Shown piece by piece: positions 32,682-41,077 of a DNA stretch of 43,537 bases. The stretch is from Faucicola sp048551375 (GTDB lineage: Bacteria; Pseudomonadota; Gammaproteobacteria; Pseudomonadales; Moraxellaceae): assembly GCF_048551375.1 (NCBI RefSeq), contig NZ_JBLYZJ010000018.1:1-43537 (forward strand). The letters are read 5' to 3'. A program made the position numbers and the translations under genes. Every line of letters starts with the position of its first letter. Within the stretch, counting starts at the first letter, position 1. The notes under the pieces are model-generated. The model had not been told where the DNA came from. It did not search any database and saw nothing but the letters and a program-made list of their open reading frames with translations.

Positions 32682-33302
32682 TCATAAATAATACACCGTC
32701 TGTGTTAGTTGTTGAATTTCACTTTTATCATGGCTAACATACAGCATCGGAATATCAGTGGTGGTGATAAGTTGCTGAAAAAACGGCAAAATTTCTGCTT
32801 TATGCTCACTGTCTAACGCCGATAAAGGCTCATCAAATAGCAATAAATTCGGTGAATATAGCAAGGCTCGCCCTAATGCTACACGCTGTTTTTCACCACC
32901 TGATAATTTGGTCGGCATACGTTGGGTTAGGTGGTTTAATTTAAGCAAATCAATAATTGCTTGTGGCTCAAAATGCCTGTCTGTTTGATGAATATGGCGA
33001 TAGCCAAACAACAAATTATCCATCACCGATTTATGCGGAAACAGTTGGGCATCTTGAAACACCAACCCCACTCGGCGTTTTTGCATACGCAAGTTGACTT
33101 TGGTATCCGCATCAAACCACGTTTGCCCATTGACCACAATTCGCCCCTTGCTAGGCGTATGAATCCCTGCAAGGGTGTGCAGAATACTGGTTTTGCCTGT
33201 GCCAGAAGCCCCAAACAGCCCCATTACTTGACTGTCCGACTGCAACGCCACCGCCAGCCGTTTTTTACCAAGGCTCACTTCAAATTGGCAATCAAAAATC
33301 AT
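32682..33302 (-). CDS. modC: Molybdate ABC transporter ATP-binding protein, short form
   Basis: A 206-aa ATPase of the molybdate importer. Walker A GASGTGKT spans 31-38; LSGGEKQRVALGRAL, Walker B LLLFDEPLSALD and the switch His in YVSHDKSE follow. It ends soon after the switch region, whereas typical ModC is about 350 aa with a C-terminal MOP/TOBE domain that binds molybdate. Here that domain is missing and the stop is not followed by coding sequence. Its start overlaps the modB stop by ATGA (33299-33302), so it is coupled to modB. The assignment rests on the modBA context and could otherwise be a related anion importer. Confidence 0.88.
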   Translation of the reverse strand: MIFDCQFEVSLGKKRLAVALQSDSQVMGLFGASGTGKTSILHTLAGIHTPSKGRIVVNGQTWFDADTKVNLRMQKRRVGLVFQDAQLFPHKSVMDNLLFGYRHIHQTDRHFEPQAIIDLLKLNHLTQRMPTKLSGGEKQRVALGRALLYSPNLLLFDEPLSALDSEHKAEILPFFQQLITTTDIPMLYVSHDKSEIQQLTQTVYYL

Positions 33303-33988
33303 CGCATTAACCGCCTTGTTTGTCGTTTGTTATACCACTGCGAAAACCACAACGCCAAAAACGCCACCGCAATCGAAAATCCCATCAAGCGAAACACCGC
33401 CACATCACTATCAGGCTGTTGTAACAGGCTATACATGGCTAATGGCAAGGTGCGAGTTTCGCCCTCAATATTACCGACAAAGGTAATGGTCGCCCCAAAT
33501 TCGCCCAAACTGCGACAAAATGCCAAAATTGCCCCAATACAAATCCCAGACCACGATAACGGTAATGTCACCTGCCAAAATGCCTGCCAACGGCTTGCTC
33601 CCAAGGTTTGAGCGACCAATTCAAGGCGTTTATCCACCAACTCAATCGCCAATCGTACGGACTGTACCATCAGCGGAAAGCCCATCACCGCCGAAGCCAA
33701 CACCGCCCCTTTCCAATTAAAAGCAAACTCTAGCCCCAACGGAGCAAGATGGCGACCAATTACCCCTTGATTGCCGAACAACAGCAACAGCACATAACCG
33801 GGAATCACAGGCGGTAGCACCAAAGGCAAAAATACACAGGTTTCAAATAGCGACTTGCCCCAAAACTCCTTGCGAGCCAATAGCCAACCCACCGCAATCG
33901 CAGGGATTAAATTCAGCAATAGGCTGACGCTTGCCACTTTATACGACAATTTAATGACTTCTAGCTCATCAGGGTGCAAGGTAAACAT
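33299..33988 (-). CDS. modB: Molybdate ABC transporter permease
   Basis: A 229-aa inner-membrane permease with about five helices. It has the EAA-type coupling motif in LVAQTLGASRWQAFWQVTLP followed by SLGEFGATITFVGN, both typical of ModB. It starts three bases after the modA stop and overlaps modC, so modA, modB and modC form one operon read leftward. Molybdate uptake would feed molybdenum cofactor for nitrate reductase, in keeping with the nar genes nearby. Confidence 0.94.
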   Translation of the reverse strand: MFTLHPDELEVIKLSYKVASVSLLLNLIPAIAVGWLLARKEFWGKSLFETCVFLPLVLPPVIPGYVLLLLFGNQGVIGRHLAPLGLEFAFNWKGAVLASAVMGFPLMVQSVRLAIELVDKRLELVAQTLGASRWQAFWQVTLPLSWSGICIGAILAFCRSLGEFGATITFVGNIEGETRTLPLAMYSLLQQPDSDVAVFRLMGFSIAVAFLALWFSQWYNKRQTRRLMR

Positions 33989-33991
33989 GGC

Positions 33992-34747
33992 TTATCGCAC
34001 CACAAAACCATATTGGCGGTAGATGGCTTGGGCTTGTGGGGTTTGTAAAAATTGATAATAACGCTGGGCTTCGGCAGTTTGTTTCACCAGTCCGATGGGA
34101 TAGACGATGGGGCTATGGGTGCTTTGGGGAAATGTGCCTAGCACTTGGGTATTTTTGCTGATTTTGGCATCACTGGCATACACAATACCCAACTGACATT
34201 CGCCCCTATCGACAAAATTTAATGCCCCTCGCACATCTTCGGTTTCGACCAAACGTGGCTGTACCGTCCGCCACCAACCGAGATTTAACAACGACTGTTT
34301 GGCATAACGTCCCACAGGCACGCTGTCAGTATTGCCTGTACAGAGCTTACCTGTCAAGACACTGGCGATGCTAAATCCGCTATCCATCCGAATTGCTGAT
34401 TTGATGGGGCGAGATTTTGGGGCAATTAACACCAACTCATTACCAAGTAAGTTACGAACATTTTTTGGTGAAATTCGACCTTTATTCACCAAATAAGTTA
34501 ACCATCTGGTATCCGCTGACACAAACACATCCGCAGGGGCCCCTTGCTCGATTTGTTTGGCAAGCATGGCAGAGCCAGCATACGAAGTTTTGACACGGCT
34601 ATGATATTGTTGTTCATATAATTGGTTAATAGCATTTAACGCATTGGTCATACTGGCGGCCGCATACACAGTCACATCCGCATGGGCGGTCATGGTGGTT
34701 GCCCCCATCACGAGTAGTGCGACAGACAAGTTTTTGGGCGTTTTCAT
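33992..34747 (-). CDS. modA: Molybdate-binding periplasmic protein
   Basis: A 251-aa substrate-binding protein. The signal peptide ends around TAHA; the mature part opens with VTVYAAASMTNAL. Family signatures are YAGSAMLAKQIEQGAPADVF, SADTRWL and GECQLGIVYASDAK. The ATG at 34747 follows AAGG. It is the first gene of the modABC operon. The 5' leader (34748-34860) has an 8-bp inverted repeat (34768-34775 and 34847-34854), and a TATAAT-like -10 box lies on the minus strand at 34873-34878. I saw no ModE box or Moco riboswitch that I could support. Confidence 0.95.
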   Translation of the reverse strand: MKTPKNLSVALLVMGATTMTAHADVTVYAAASMTNALNAINQLYEQQYHSRVKTSYAGSAMLAKQIEQGAPADVFVSADTRWLTYLVNKGRISPKNVRNLLGNELVLIAPKSRPIKSAIRMDSGFSIASVLTGKLCTGNTDSVPVGRYAKQSLLNLGWWRTVQPRLVETEDVRGALNFVDRGECQLGIVYASDAKISKNTQVLGTFPQSTHSPIVYPIGLVKQTAEAQRYYQFLQTPQAQAIYRQYGFVVR

Positions 34748-35060
34748 ATCTTAACCTTTTTATGTTAAAACACTTTTTGAATCACTGGATAGCATGGATT
34801 AGCAAAGCATTACCCACGGTACATTGCCTCAAAAAGTAGGCTTAACAAGTGTTTGATTGATTGAGTCAGCAAATTATAGCGGAAAGCCACCATTTCAGCT
34901 ATCGCCTAAAAGGGGTAAGTCAGCATCTATTGGTATTTATATATATGACCGCACAAAACCCCAAAAAACTGCAAAAAACTTGCGAATTTTTACAAAATAT
35001 TGACGTTATTGATGATTTTTTAACACAAAATGCAAAAAATTTTTGCTACAATAGCCACAT
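34748..35060. other. Divergent promoter gap between modA and the TerC riboswitch
   Basis: AT-rich. It holds the modA leader and a likely modA -10 box (34873-34878, minus strand), and presumably the promoter for the rightward riboswitch transcript just before 35061. A 42-codon frame (34946-35073, starting MTAQNPKKLQKTCEF) has no convincing ribosome site and runs into the riboswitch, so I do not call it a gene. Confidence 0.45.
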
Positions 35061-35195
35061 TCAAGGGGAGTAACTTCTTACCTTATCCGTTTGTGATTTA
35101 TCGTCATTCCATGTCTTGCACCTGTTGCAAACATCGGTAAATCAGCTCTTTTGAGTCATAAAATAATTAACTCAAATCAGTAAGCCAGACCTTGA
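35061..35195 (+). ncRNA. yybP-ykoY (Mn2+) riboswitch aptamer
   Basis: Begins TCAAGGGGAGTAAC, the conserved 5' signature of yybP-ykoY RNAs, and closes with CCAGACCTTGA, so TCAAGG pairs with CCTTGA as stem P1. Between them lie variable stem-loops, including a CGTCATTCCATG segment like the conserved CGTCA loop. The class senses Mn2+ and commonly lies upstream of TerC/Alx-type and MntP exporters, as here. It starts about 270 bp before the TerC start codon. Confidence 0.8.
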
Positions 35196-35251
35196 CTATA
35201 CTTTATAAATACGGTTTTGCCAGTATTGATAAGGTTTGGTCAAGGTTTTTT
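35190..35251 (+). terminator. Riboswitch-controlled terminator
   Basis: CCTTGAC (35190-35196) can pair with GTCAAGG (35239-35245), followed by TTTTTT. The same CCTTGA also closes aptamer stem P1, so the two structures exclude each other. Mn2+ binding should stabilise P1 and release the terminator, turning the TerC gene on. An inner AATAC/GTATT hairpin lies in the loop. Confidence 0.75.
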
Positions 35252-35327
35252 GCTATCTAAAACACCACTTTTGCCCAATTCTTATCAAATGGTTCAGATT
35301 AAAGATTTGATTGAGTTGGAGTATCTT

Positions 35328-36371
35328 ATGTTATTAGCCAGTGTATTATCCACAGGCGTGCTATCCGCTAGCGTGCCTGCTAAGACTGCGGTAGAAGCCG
35401 TTGCTATCGGTAGCCCCATGCTGTATGCGGTGTTTTTTGCGATTGTCGCTGTGTTGCTGTTGGTGGACTTTTTTACCTTTAAAACCCCCAAAGACGGTGC
35501 GTCCGTATCGATGAAGCAAGCAGGCATTTGGAGCGCGATTTGGGTGGGCGTGTCGGTGCTGTTTGGGGCAGGGCTGTGGTGGTATATCAGCCAAAACTTC
35601 GGCAGTGCGTTAGCCACCCAAAAAGTCGGTGAGTTTTTTACAGGTTATTTACTCGAAAAATCCCTTGCCATTGACAATGTGTTTGTGTGGCTGATGATTT
35701 TCTCTGCCTTTGCCATCACGCCTGCGTTACAACGCCGTATTCTATTGTACGGGGTGTTGGGGGCGATTATTTTGCGTACCATTATGATTTTTGCAGGGGC
35801 GTGGTTAGTTGCTGAATTTAGTTGGATTTTGTATGTTTTTGGGGCATTTTTACTGTATACAGGGGTAAAAATGTGGCAAAACCACGATGAACAAGAAGAC
35901 CCCAAACAGTCTGGACTGTATAAATTTTTGCAAAAACGCCTAAAAGTCACCGATGAGATGAATGGCGAAAAATTCACTGTGGTCAAAAATGGCGTGAAAT
36001 ATTTTACCCCCTTGGCGGTGGTATTGATTTTGGTGGAGTTATCGGATGTGATTTTTGCGGTGGATTCGATTCCTGCGATTTTTGCGGTAACGACTGACCC
36101 CTTTATCGTGTTGACAGCGAATCTATTAGCGATTTTGGGCTTGCGTGCGATGTTCTTTTTATTGTCTGGATTGGCGGATAAGTTCCATTTATTGCCGTAT
36201 GCGTTGAGCGTGATTTTGGTATTTATCGGTGCGAAGATGTTGTTATTAGACGTGTTTCATGTGCCGATGGCGGTTTCGCTGGGCTTTATCGCTACCGTGT
36301 TGGTGATGACAGCCGTGCTATCAATTAAATATCCAAACTTGGGTAAAGTAGAAAAATCGGTGAATGGATAA
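35328..36371 (+). CDS. TerC-family membrane protein (Alx-like), likely Mn2+ exporter
   Basis: A 347-aa inner-membrane protein with about nine helices. The start ATG at 35328 has GGAG six bases upstream; earlier in-frame Met codons lie in sequence without family similarity. TerC signatures are FFTGYLLEKSLAIDNVFVW (ion-binding Glu and Asp), and VVLILVELSDVIFAVDSIPA in the second half, which repeat the acidic membrane motif. E. coli Alx is a related yybP-ykoY-controlled Mn2+ exporter. The riboswitch just upstream makes Mn2+ efflux the best guess. The C-terminus continues to ILSIKYPNLGKVEKSVNG. It is monocistronic and followed by repeats. Confidence 0.92.
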   Translation: MLLASVLSTGVLSASVPAKTAVEAVAIGSPMLYAVFFAIVAVLLLVDFFTFKTPKDGASVSMKQAGIWSAIWVGVSVLFGAGLWWYISQNFGSALATQKVGEFFTGYLLEKSLAIDNVFVWLMIFSAFAITPALQRRILLYGVLGAIILRTIMIFAGAWLVAEFSWILYVFGAFLLYTGVKMWQNHDEQEDPKQSGLYKFLQKRLKVTDEMNGEKFTVVKNGVKYFTPLAVVLILVELSDVIFAVDSIPAIFAVTTDPFIVLTANLLAILGLRAMFFLLSGLADKFHLLPYALSVILVFIGAKMLLLDVFHVPMAVSLGFIATVLVMTAVLSIKYPNLGKVEKSVNG

Positions 36372-36382
36372 ACTGGTATAAA

Positions 36383-36505
36383 TAGGACTTACGCAAAAAT
36401 GCCATGTGTAGGTTGGGTGGAAGCATGACACCCAACATAAACCATTCAAGTTGTTGGGTATCGCAAGCTCTACCCAACCTACGATTTGGAAATGCGTAAG
36501 TCCTA
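36383..36505. repeat. 123-bp composite element with 13-bp perfect terminal inverted repeats
   Basis: TAGGACTTACGCA (36383-36395) and its exact inverse TGCGTAAGTCCTA (36493-36505) enclose two GTTGGGT-type palindromes (36408-36436 starting GTAGGTTGGGT, and 36452-36482 ending CCCAACCTAC). It resembles a small non-autonomous mobile unit. Partial relatives occur at 18297-18345 and near 24262. Confidence 0.7.
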
Positions 36506-36553
36506 AAATTGATATAAATGTATAATCGGTTAAATTAGAAATAAAACAGTTCG

Positions 36554-36704
36554 GTAGGGGCGTATTGCATACGCCCAAATTCACGATAATTTAACAAGGT
36601 ACGCATGATGCACGTTGCTATTTTAATATTAAAATCAAATAATTACCGTGAATTAAATTAAAAACCTTTCTTTGACATATTGGGCGTAAGCATTACGCCC
36701 CTAC
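36554..36704. repeat. Pair of GTAGGGGCGTA units (BIME-like)
   Basis: A unit starting GTAGGGGCGTATTGC (36554-36576) and an inverted unit ending TTACGCCCCTAC (36682-36704) lie about 105 bp apart. With the preceding composite element they fill the 352-bp gap 36372-36723 between the convergent TerC gene and lptG. No gene is visible there. Confidence 0.75.
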
Positions 36705-36723
36705 AAAACCTTTTTGGGTTTGA

Positions 36724-37779
36724 TTAATTCTTCGTTTTTATCAAATACACACCTAATAACGCACTCACCACAATCGGTAATAGCACCATGATAAAGGGTG
36801 AAAATCCTGTGCTTAAACTCACAAATCCCACCAAATCTTGAATATAACTAAACACCAAACCAAATAACAACGCCATTACAATCCGATAGCCCAAACTTTG
36901 GCTACGTAACGAGCCAAATACAAACGAACACGCCACCAATACCAGCGATAGCACCGCAAATGGCGATAGGACTTTTTTCCAAAATGCCACTTCATGCTCC
37001 AAAGAACGGCGTTGTTCTTTAGCCAAAAACTGACGGTGTTGCCAAAGCTCGGTAATCGACATATCATCTGGGCTACGAGTCAATAAATAAATCGACTGTG
37101 GTTCGATGGGCAGTGCCACAGTGGGGCTGGCAAGGGCGGATTTTTGGGTCGTGCCATCGGCTTGGATTTGTAGGCGTTGGGCATCAATGAGTTGCCATTG
37201 TTGCCCTTGTTGGTAGCGACCTGTGTTGGCTTGGGTGATGGCAGTGACTTCACCTGTGTTTGACAAATCCCAAATTCGCACATTTTTTAGTTGCCCTGTG
37301 GCATCGGCATAGTCGATGGCGACAATTTGTTGGTTTTGTTTTTGCCAATAGCCACTAATAGAGCTGGATAATAGCGGATTGTCTTGTTTCAGTTGTCTTG
37401 CCAAATGGTTGGTGGTGGGGAGTACAAATTGGCTTAACAATAACCCCAAAATTACAAATAACATCGCAGGCTGTAATATCCAACCCACGATTTTAAAACG
37501 GCTTAAGCCAGAGGCTTGCATCACAGTCAGCTCGCTATGATTGGCAAGCATTCCCAGCCCAATCACCGCCCCCATTAACGCCCCAATCGGCATATAGTTT
37601 TGCAAGGCTTCTGGGGCAGAGTAGGCAATATACCGCAACGCATCAAGGTAGGTATATTGGTCGGACAAACCATCAAGTTCAGCTAAATACTCAAACACCA
37701 ATTTGAGTAGCCACAGCCCAAGTACCGCACCAATGATGGCAAACAGGGCTTGTTTTTTGACATAACGTGCGATAATCAT
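36724..37779 (-). CDS. lptG: LPS export ABC transporter permease LptG
   Basis: One of two inner-membrane permeases (LptF/LptG with LptB) that extract lipopolysaccharide from the inner membrane and push it across the periplasmic LptC-A-D bridge. The 351-aa product has the YjgQ layout: three N-terminal helices, a large periplasmic beta-jellyroll (about 95-265) and three C-terminal helices. N-terminal FEYLAELDGL and LMGAVIGLGMLANHSELTVM are typical; it ends GVYLIKTKN. It overlaps the lptF stop by ATGA (37776-37779), so the two are coupled. Confidence 0.93.
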   Translation of the reverse strand: MIIARYVKKQALFAIIGAVLGLWLLKLVFEYLAELDGLSDQYTYLDALRYIAYSAPEALQNYMPIGALMGAVIGLGMLANHSELTVMQASGLSRFKIVGWILQPAMLFVILGLLLSQFVLPTTNHLARQLKQDNPLLSSSISGYWQKQNQQIVAIDYADATGQLKNVRIWDLSNTGEVTAITQANTGRYQQGQQWQLIDAQRLQIQADGTTQKSALASPTVALPIEPQSIYLLTRSPDDMSITELWQHRQFLAKEQRRSLEHEVAFWKKVLSPFAVLSLVLVACSFVFGSLRSQSLGYRIVMALLFGLVFSYIQDLVGFVSLSTGFSPFIMVLLPIVVSALLGVYLIKTKN

Positions 37780-38921
37780 GGGTTACCTCCCATTTGTGCT
37801 GAACTGGGGCTGGTAAGTTTTTGCCTACGATAGCGTAAACGGTGGGCAATTCGCCCTTGCCAATTCATTATCAAACCCATGAGCATAAAGCCAACAATCA
37901 ACCACGCATAACCCTCCACGCCAACACGTTTTTTGATAATGGCGGTCTTGAGTGAAATCAACGCAATGGCACAACTGGCAAAAATCAAAATAGACGGTAA
38001 CAGGCGTAACCATCGCCCTTGACGAGGACGCACTTGAGCCAATGGGGTCGCCAATAACGTGGCAATCACAATCAGCCACGGCATACTCAAGCGATAGCCG
38101 ACTTCGGCTTGTACTTCGGTTTTGCTGAGGTTATCCAATAGTTTATACGTGGGTTGGGTTTCAATATTGTCTTCACTGATGGTGTCCATTGGTGGTTTGG
38201 CAAGGCTGAGGCGATATTGGGCAAAGCTGGCTTGATTATGCACTTGGCTATCAGCACTGATTTCATAACGCCTACCTTGATACAAGTCGAGTTGGGTCAT
38301 GGGGTCATCAGGGTGGGTCGCCACTTGCATGGCACGTTGGGCGGTGATGATGACTTGTTTGTTTAACGCATTGCCTGCCTCATCGTGGCGGTCTTGAATT
38401 ACATACAGATTTTTGAGTTCTCGTTTATCTTTGTCAAAACTATCCACGTACAGATGATAATCGCCACTGCTAATAAAAGTTTGGGAGCGAATCAAATCCA
38501 AGGCACTGCCCAATGATTGACTTTGCCAAATTTTTTCACTTTTTGCCACGCCCCACGGTTTTGCCCATAGGCTAATCCCTGCTTCAAATACAAACAGCCC
38601 CAATATCAATGGCAATAATAAACGGGTCAATCGCCCTCGGCTCTGTCCGCTCGAAAATAGTACGCTCATCTCATGGTCAACATACATACGCCCTAGTACC
38701 AGCATCAATGCCACGAAAAATGACAATGGCAAAATCAGCTCCATAAAGGTCGGCAAATTATAGCCAATAATCGAAAACAATAGCCCAACGTCTAGCCGTC
38801 CTTCAGCAGCAATGCCAAAGTAACGTATCAAGCGACCCCCCAACATCAATATCATCAAAAAAAACAGCACAATCAACGTGTTGCTGAGTACCTGCTGGGT
38901 CATATAACGGCGTAATATCAC
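37776..38921 (-). CDS. lptF: LPS export ABC transporter permease LptF
   Basis: Partner of LptG in lipopolysaccharide export. The 381-aa product has three N-terminal helices, a periplasmic jellyroll (about 110-270) and three C-terminal helices, as in YjgP. Recognisable segments are LRRYMTQQVL, MILMLGGRLIRYFG and LPLSFFVALMLVLGRMYVD-HEMSVL. The start is the GTG at 38921 with AGGTGA upstream. Its last residues (SPSSAQMGGNP) overlap the lptG start. A GCGTGGGGTAGCG palindrome lies upstream. Confidence 0.93.
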   Translation of the reverse strand: MILRRYMTQQVLSNTLIVLFFLMILMLGGRLIRYFGIAAEGRLDVGLLFSIIGYNLPTFMELILPLSFFVALMLVLGRMYVDHEMSVLFSSGQSRGRLTRLLLPLILGLFVFEAGISLWAKPWGVAKSEKIWQSQSLGSALDLIRSQTFISSGDYHLYVDSFDKDKRELKNLYVIQDRHDEAGNALNKQVIITAQRAMQVATHPDDPMTQLDLYQGRRYEISADSQVHNQASFAQYRLSLAKPPMDTISEDNIETQPTYKLLDNLSKTEVQAEVGYRLSMPWLIVIATLLATPLAQVRPRQGRWLRLLPSILIFASCAIALISLKTAIIKKRVGVEGYAWLIVGFMLMGLIMNWQGRIAHRLRYRRQKLTSPSSAQMGGNP

Positions 38922-38990
38922 ACATTCACCTGTTTATTTATTTTTATTTAAGTACCGAAACAGAATTATCTTATAATATTCAATCTTGTA

Positions 38991-39018
38991 GCGTGGGGTA
39001 GCGAAGCGTAACCCACGG
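38991..39018. repeat. GCGTGGGGTAGCG palindrome
   Basis: The arms GCGTGGGGTAGC and GTAACCCACGG form a palindrome like the one at 24303-24331. It lies between lptF and the FKBP gene. Confidence 0.6.
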
Positions 39019-39074
39019 AAAATTCAGTATAATTTAAATTTGTTCAGTTACTTATTATTAAAAGCGATATAAAT

Positions 39075-39473
39075 TTACTCATCACGAGTTTTAACATCTA
39101 GCAGTTCAATCTCAAAGGTCAAATCCGAGTTGGGTGGGATTTTGCCAACCGCTCGCTCACCGTACGCAAGATGGCTAGGTACAATGAGTTTGCGTTTGCC
39201 ACCGATTTGCATGGGGGTGAGATTGGCAGGGTCTTCGACTTGGGTATCATAGCCGATGGCTTTGGCATACTCACCGCCTAATACGCCGATATCCCAACCT
39301 TTAATCACTCGCCCTGTGCCAATGACGGCTTCAAAGGGTTGTCCTCGATGGTGCGATGAGTCAAACACCGTACCATCTGCAAGGTAGCCTGTGTAATGGG
39401 CGGTAATCAATGCCCCACGTACAGCGGTTTTGCCTGTGCCTGTGGTAAGGTCTTCAAATTGTAGTTTATTCAT
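39075..39473 (-). CDS. FKBP-type peptidyl-prolyl cis-trans isomerase
   Basis: A 132-aa cytoplasmic prolyl isomerase made of a single FKBP domain without signal peptide. The start ATG at 39473 (MNKLQFEDLTTGTG) lies two bases after the stop of the GNAT gene, so the two are in one operon; the GGGG within the end of that gene is the ribosome site. FKBP motifs are VHYTG-like AHYTGYLADGTVFDSS, VIGTGRVIKGWDIGVLG, GGKRKLIVPSHLAYG and IPPNSDLTFEIELL. A loop (KAIGYDTQVEDPANLTPMQI) is longer than in the smallest FKBPs. Confidence 0.93.
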   Translation of the reverse strand: MNKLQFEDLTTGTGKTAVRGALITAHYTGYLADGTVFDSSHHRGQPFEAVIGTGRVIKGWDIGVLGGEYAKAIGYDTQVEDPANLTPMQIGGKRKLIVPSHLAYGERAVGKIPPNSDLTFEIELLDVKTRDE

Positions 39474-39475
39474 AA

Positions 39476-40093
39476 TTACCCCAATTTTTTGGTTAAATTT
39501 GGTTTGATGGTTTGCCATACTTCGGCACTCATACTATACATCATGGTATCTGAAATCATGCCATCTTTATTTAGGCGATTACCACGAATAGTGCCGTCTT
39601 TTTTTGCCCCCAATCGCTCAATCGCTTGCTGTGAGCGAGTGTTGAGGATATCAGTACGCCAACCAATGGTCTGATAGTGTAAAGTTTCAAAGGCGTATGT
39701 CAAAAGCATGAGTTTGCAGGCGGTGTTGACATGGCTACGCCAATGGCTTTGAGCGTACCATGTATAGCCAATTTCTAGGCGTTTGGGGGCAGGTAAAATA
39801 TCGTGAAAACTGGTCGTGCCGATGGCTTTGCCACTTGCTTCATCAATCACTGCAAAGGCAACACGGTCGGACATACTGTGGGCTTTTAGAATGTAATCAT
39901 GCACGCCCTCAACCGTGGGGGTACTGGTATAAGGCAATTCCCATAATTTACCATCTTGGCAAGCCATAATTAAATCTGCTTCATGCGTTAATGTCAAAAG
40001 CTCAAGTCGAATACCTGCCAACGATAAAGAAAAATCTGATGGTATCGATAAAGCCTTATGGCTCATATCAAAAGAAAGATTGCTTCCCATCAT
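39476..40093 (-). CDS. GNAT acetyltransferase, RimJ/RimL-like
   Basis: A protein of about 205 aa from the ATG at 40093, which has GGAGG five bases upstream. It has the RimJ/RimL GNAT pattern: IRLELLTLTHEADLI at the start, FAVIDEASGKAIGTTSF (strands 2-3), RLEIGYTWYAQSHWRSHVNT (strand 4 and the acetyl-CoA loop, in which the usual Gly-x-Gly is altered to RSHVN), and TDILNTRSQQAIERLGAKKDG. The altered loop may change cofactor binding, though the related GNAT_3 group also varies there. It follows the dehydrogenase stop by 10 bases and precedes the FKBP gene by two, forming one operon. Confidence 0.85.
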   Translation of the reverse strand: MMGSNLSFDMSHKALSIPSDFSLSLAGIRLELLTLTHEADLIMACQDGKLWELPYTSTPTVEGVHDYILKAHSMSDRVAFAVIDEASGKAIGTTSFHDILPAPKRLEIGYTWYAQSHWRSHVNTACKLMLLTYAFETLHYQTIGWRTDILNTRSQQAIERLGAKKDGTIRGNRLNKDGMISDTMMYSMSAEVWQTIKPNLTKKLG

Positions 40094-40103
40094 GCTCACC
40101 TCC

Positions 40104-41051
40104 CTACTTACCAAAAGCTTTGATAAAATCCGTCACTTGCTCACACACAATATCCCACAATTTTAATTGAGCATTGACACTGCCCCACGCATTATGTGGG
40201 GTGAAAATCACCCTTGGATGATGAGCAAGGCTCAATAATGGGTCATCATCCGTCATCGGTTCGTATTCAAACACATCACTGGCATAGCCCATAAGCTGAC
40301 CGTCTTGCACCGCTTGTGCTACGGCAAAGCTTTCCACCACGCCACCTCGTGCCACATTTACCAGTAATGGTTTTTTCGCCATTTTTGATAGCGTATCGGT
40401 ATTAATCAGATGTTGTGTATCATCAGTCAATGGACAATGTAGCGTGATGATATCTGATTTGGCTAATACTTCATCAAAGGCGGTGTAGTCGCTATTTCTT
40501 GGCAGTTTGCCTTGATGTTCGGCAATCAGCACATTCATGCCAAATACTTTGGCAATCTCAGCCACTCGCTTGCCAATCGTGCCATAGCCGATGATACCGA
40601 GTGTCTTGCCCTCAAGGTCAATCAAAGGCGTGTCCAATAGGCAAAAGCGTCCATCGGCTTGCCAGTTACCGCTTACCACTTGATTATGGTAATGGCGAAC
40701 CGCTCGCATGGCAGAGAGTATCAGCATAAAGGTATGTTCTGGTACGCTTTTGACGGCATACCCTGCGACATTTTTTAGGGCGATACCTTGCCTCTCGCAA
40801 GCGTCTTTGTCCACGTTGTTCATGCCTGTGGCGGTGAGTTGAATCAGCTTGAGCTTGGGTAATTGCTCGATGATTTCGGCGGTTAATTCGACTTTGTTGG
40901 TGATGATAATATCGGCATCACGGCAACGCTCAATGATGGTGTTTGGGTCATTGGGCGTTTTTGGATAGACTTGGTAATCGGTAATACCCTGTGGCATGGG
41001 TAAATCCAAATCTGCGGAAAAGGTGGCTCTATCAAGAAAAACTGCTTTCAT
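40104..41051 (-). CDS. D-2-hydroxyacid dehydrogenase
   Basis: A 315-aa NAD(P)-dependent dehydrogenase of the glycerate/hydroxypyruvate reductase type. The nucleotide-binding motif GYGTIG lies at 155-160; the catalytic Arg is in VARGGVVES, the Glu in DVFEYEPM, and the His in TPHNAWGS, all in the expected order. It also shows the family ATGMNNVDKDAC segment. It is closest in look to HprA/GyaR-like enzymes that reduce glyoxylate or hydroxypyruvate, but the substrate cannot be fixed. It stands first in a cluster with the GNAT and FKBP genes. Confidence 0.9.
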   Translation of the reverse strand: MKAVFLDRATFSADLDLPMPQGITDYQVYPKTPNDPNTIIERCRDADIIITNKVELTAEIIEQLPKLKLIQLTATGMNNVDKDACERQGIALKNVAGYAVKSVPEHTFMLILSAMRAVRHYHNQVVSGNWQADGRFCLLDTPLIDLEGKTLGIIGYGTIGKRVAEIAKVFGMNVLIAEHQGKLPRNSDYTAFDEVLAKSDIITLHCPLTDDTQHLINTDTLSKMAKKPLLVNVARGGVVESFAVAQAVQDGQLMGYASDVFEYEPMTDDDPLLSLAHHPRVIFTPHNAWGSVNAQLKLWDIVCEQVTDFIKAFGK

Positions 41052-41077
41052 TATTCAACCGTGCTATTTTTAAATTG

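Noticed and set aside
34946..35073. 42-codon frame before the TerC riboswitch
   Set aside because: It runs into the conserved aptamer sequence and lacks a ribosome site; the base pattern fits an RNA leader better.
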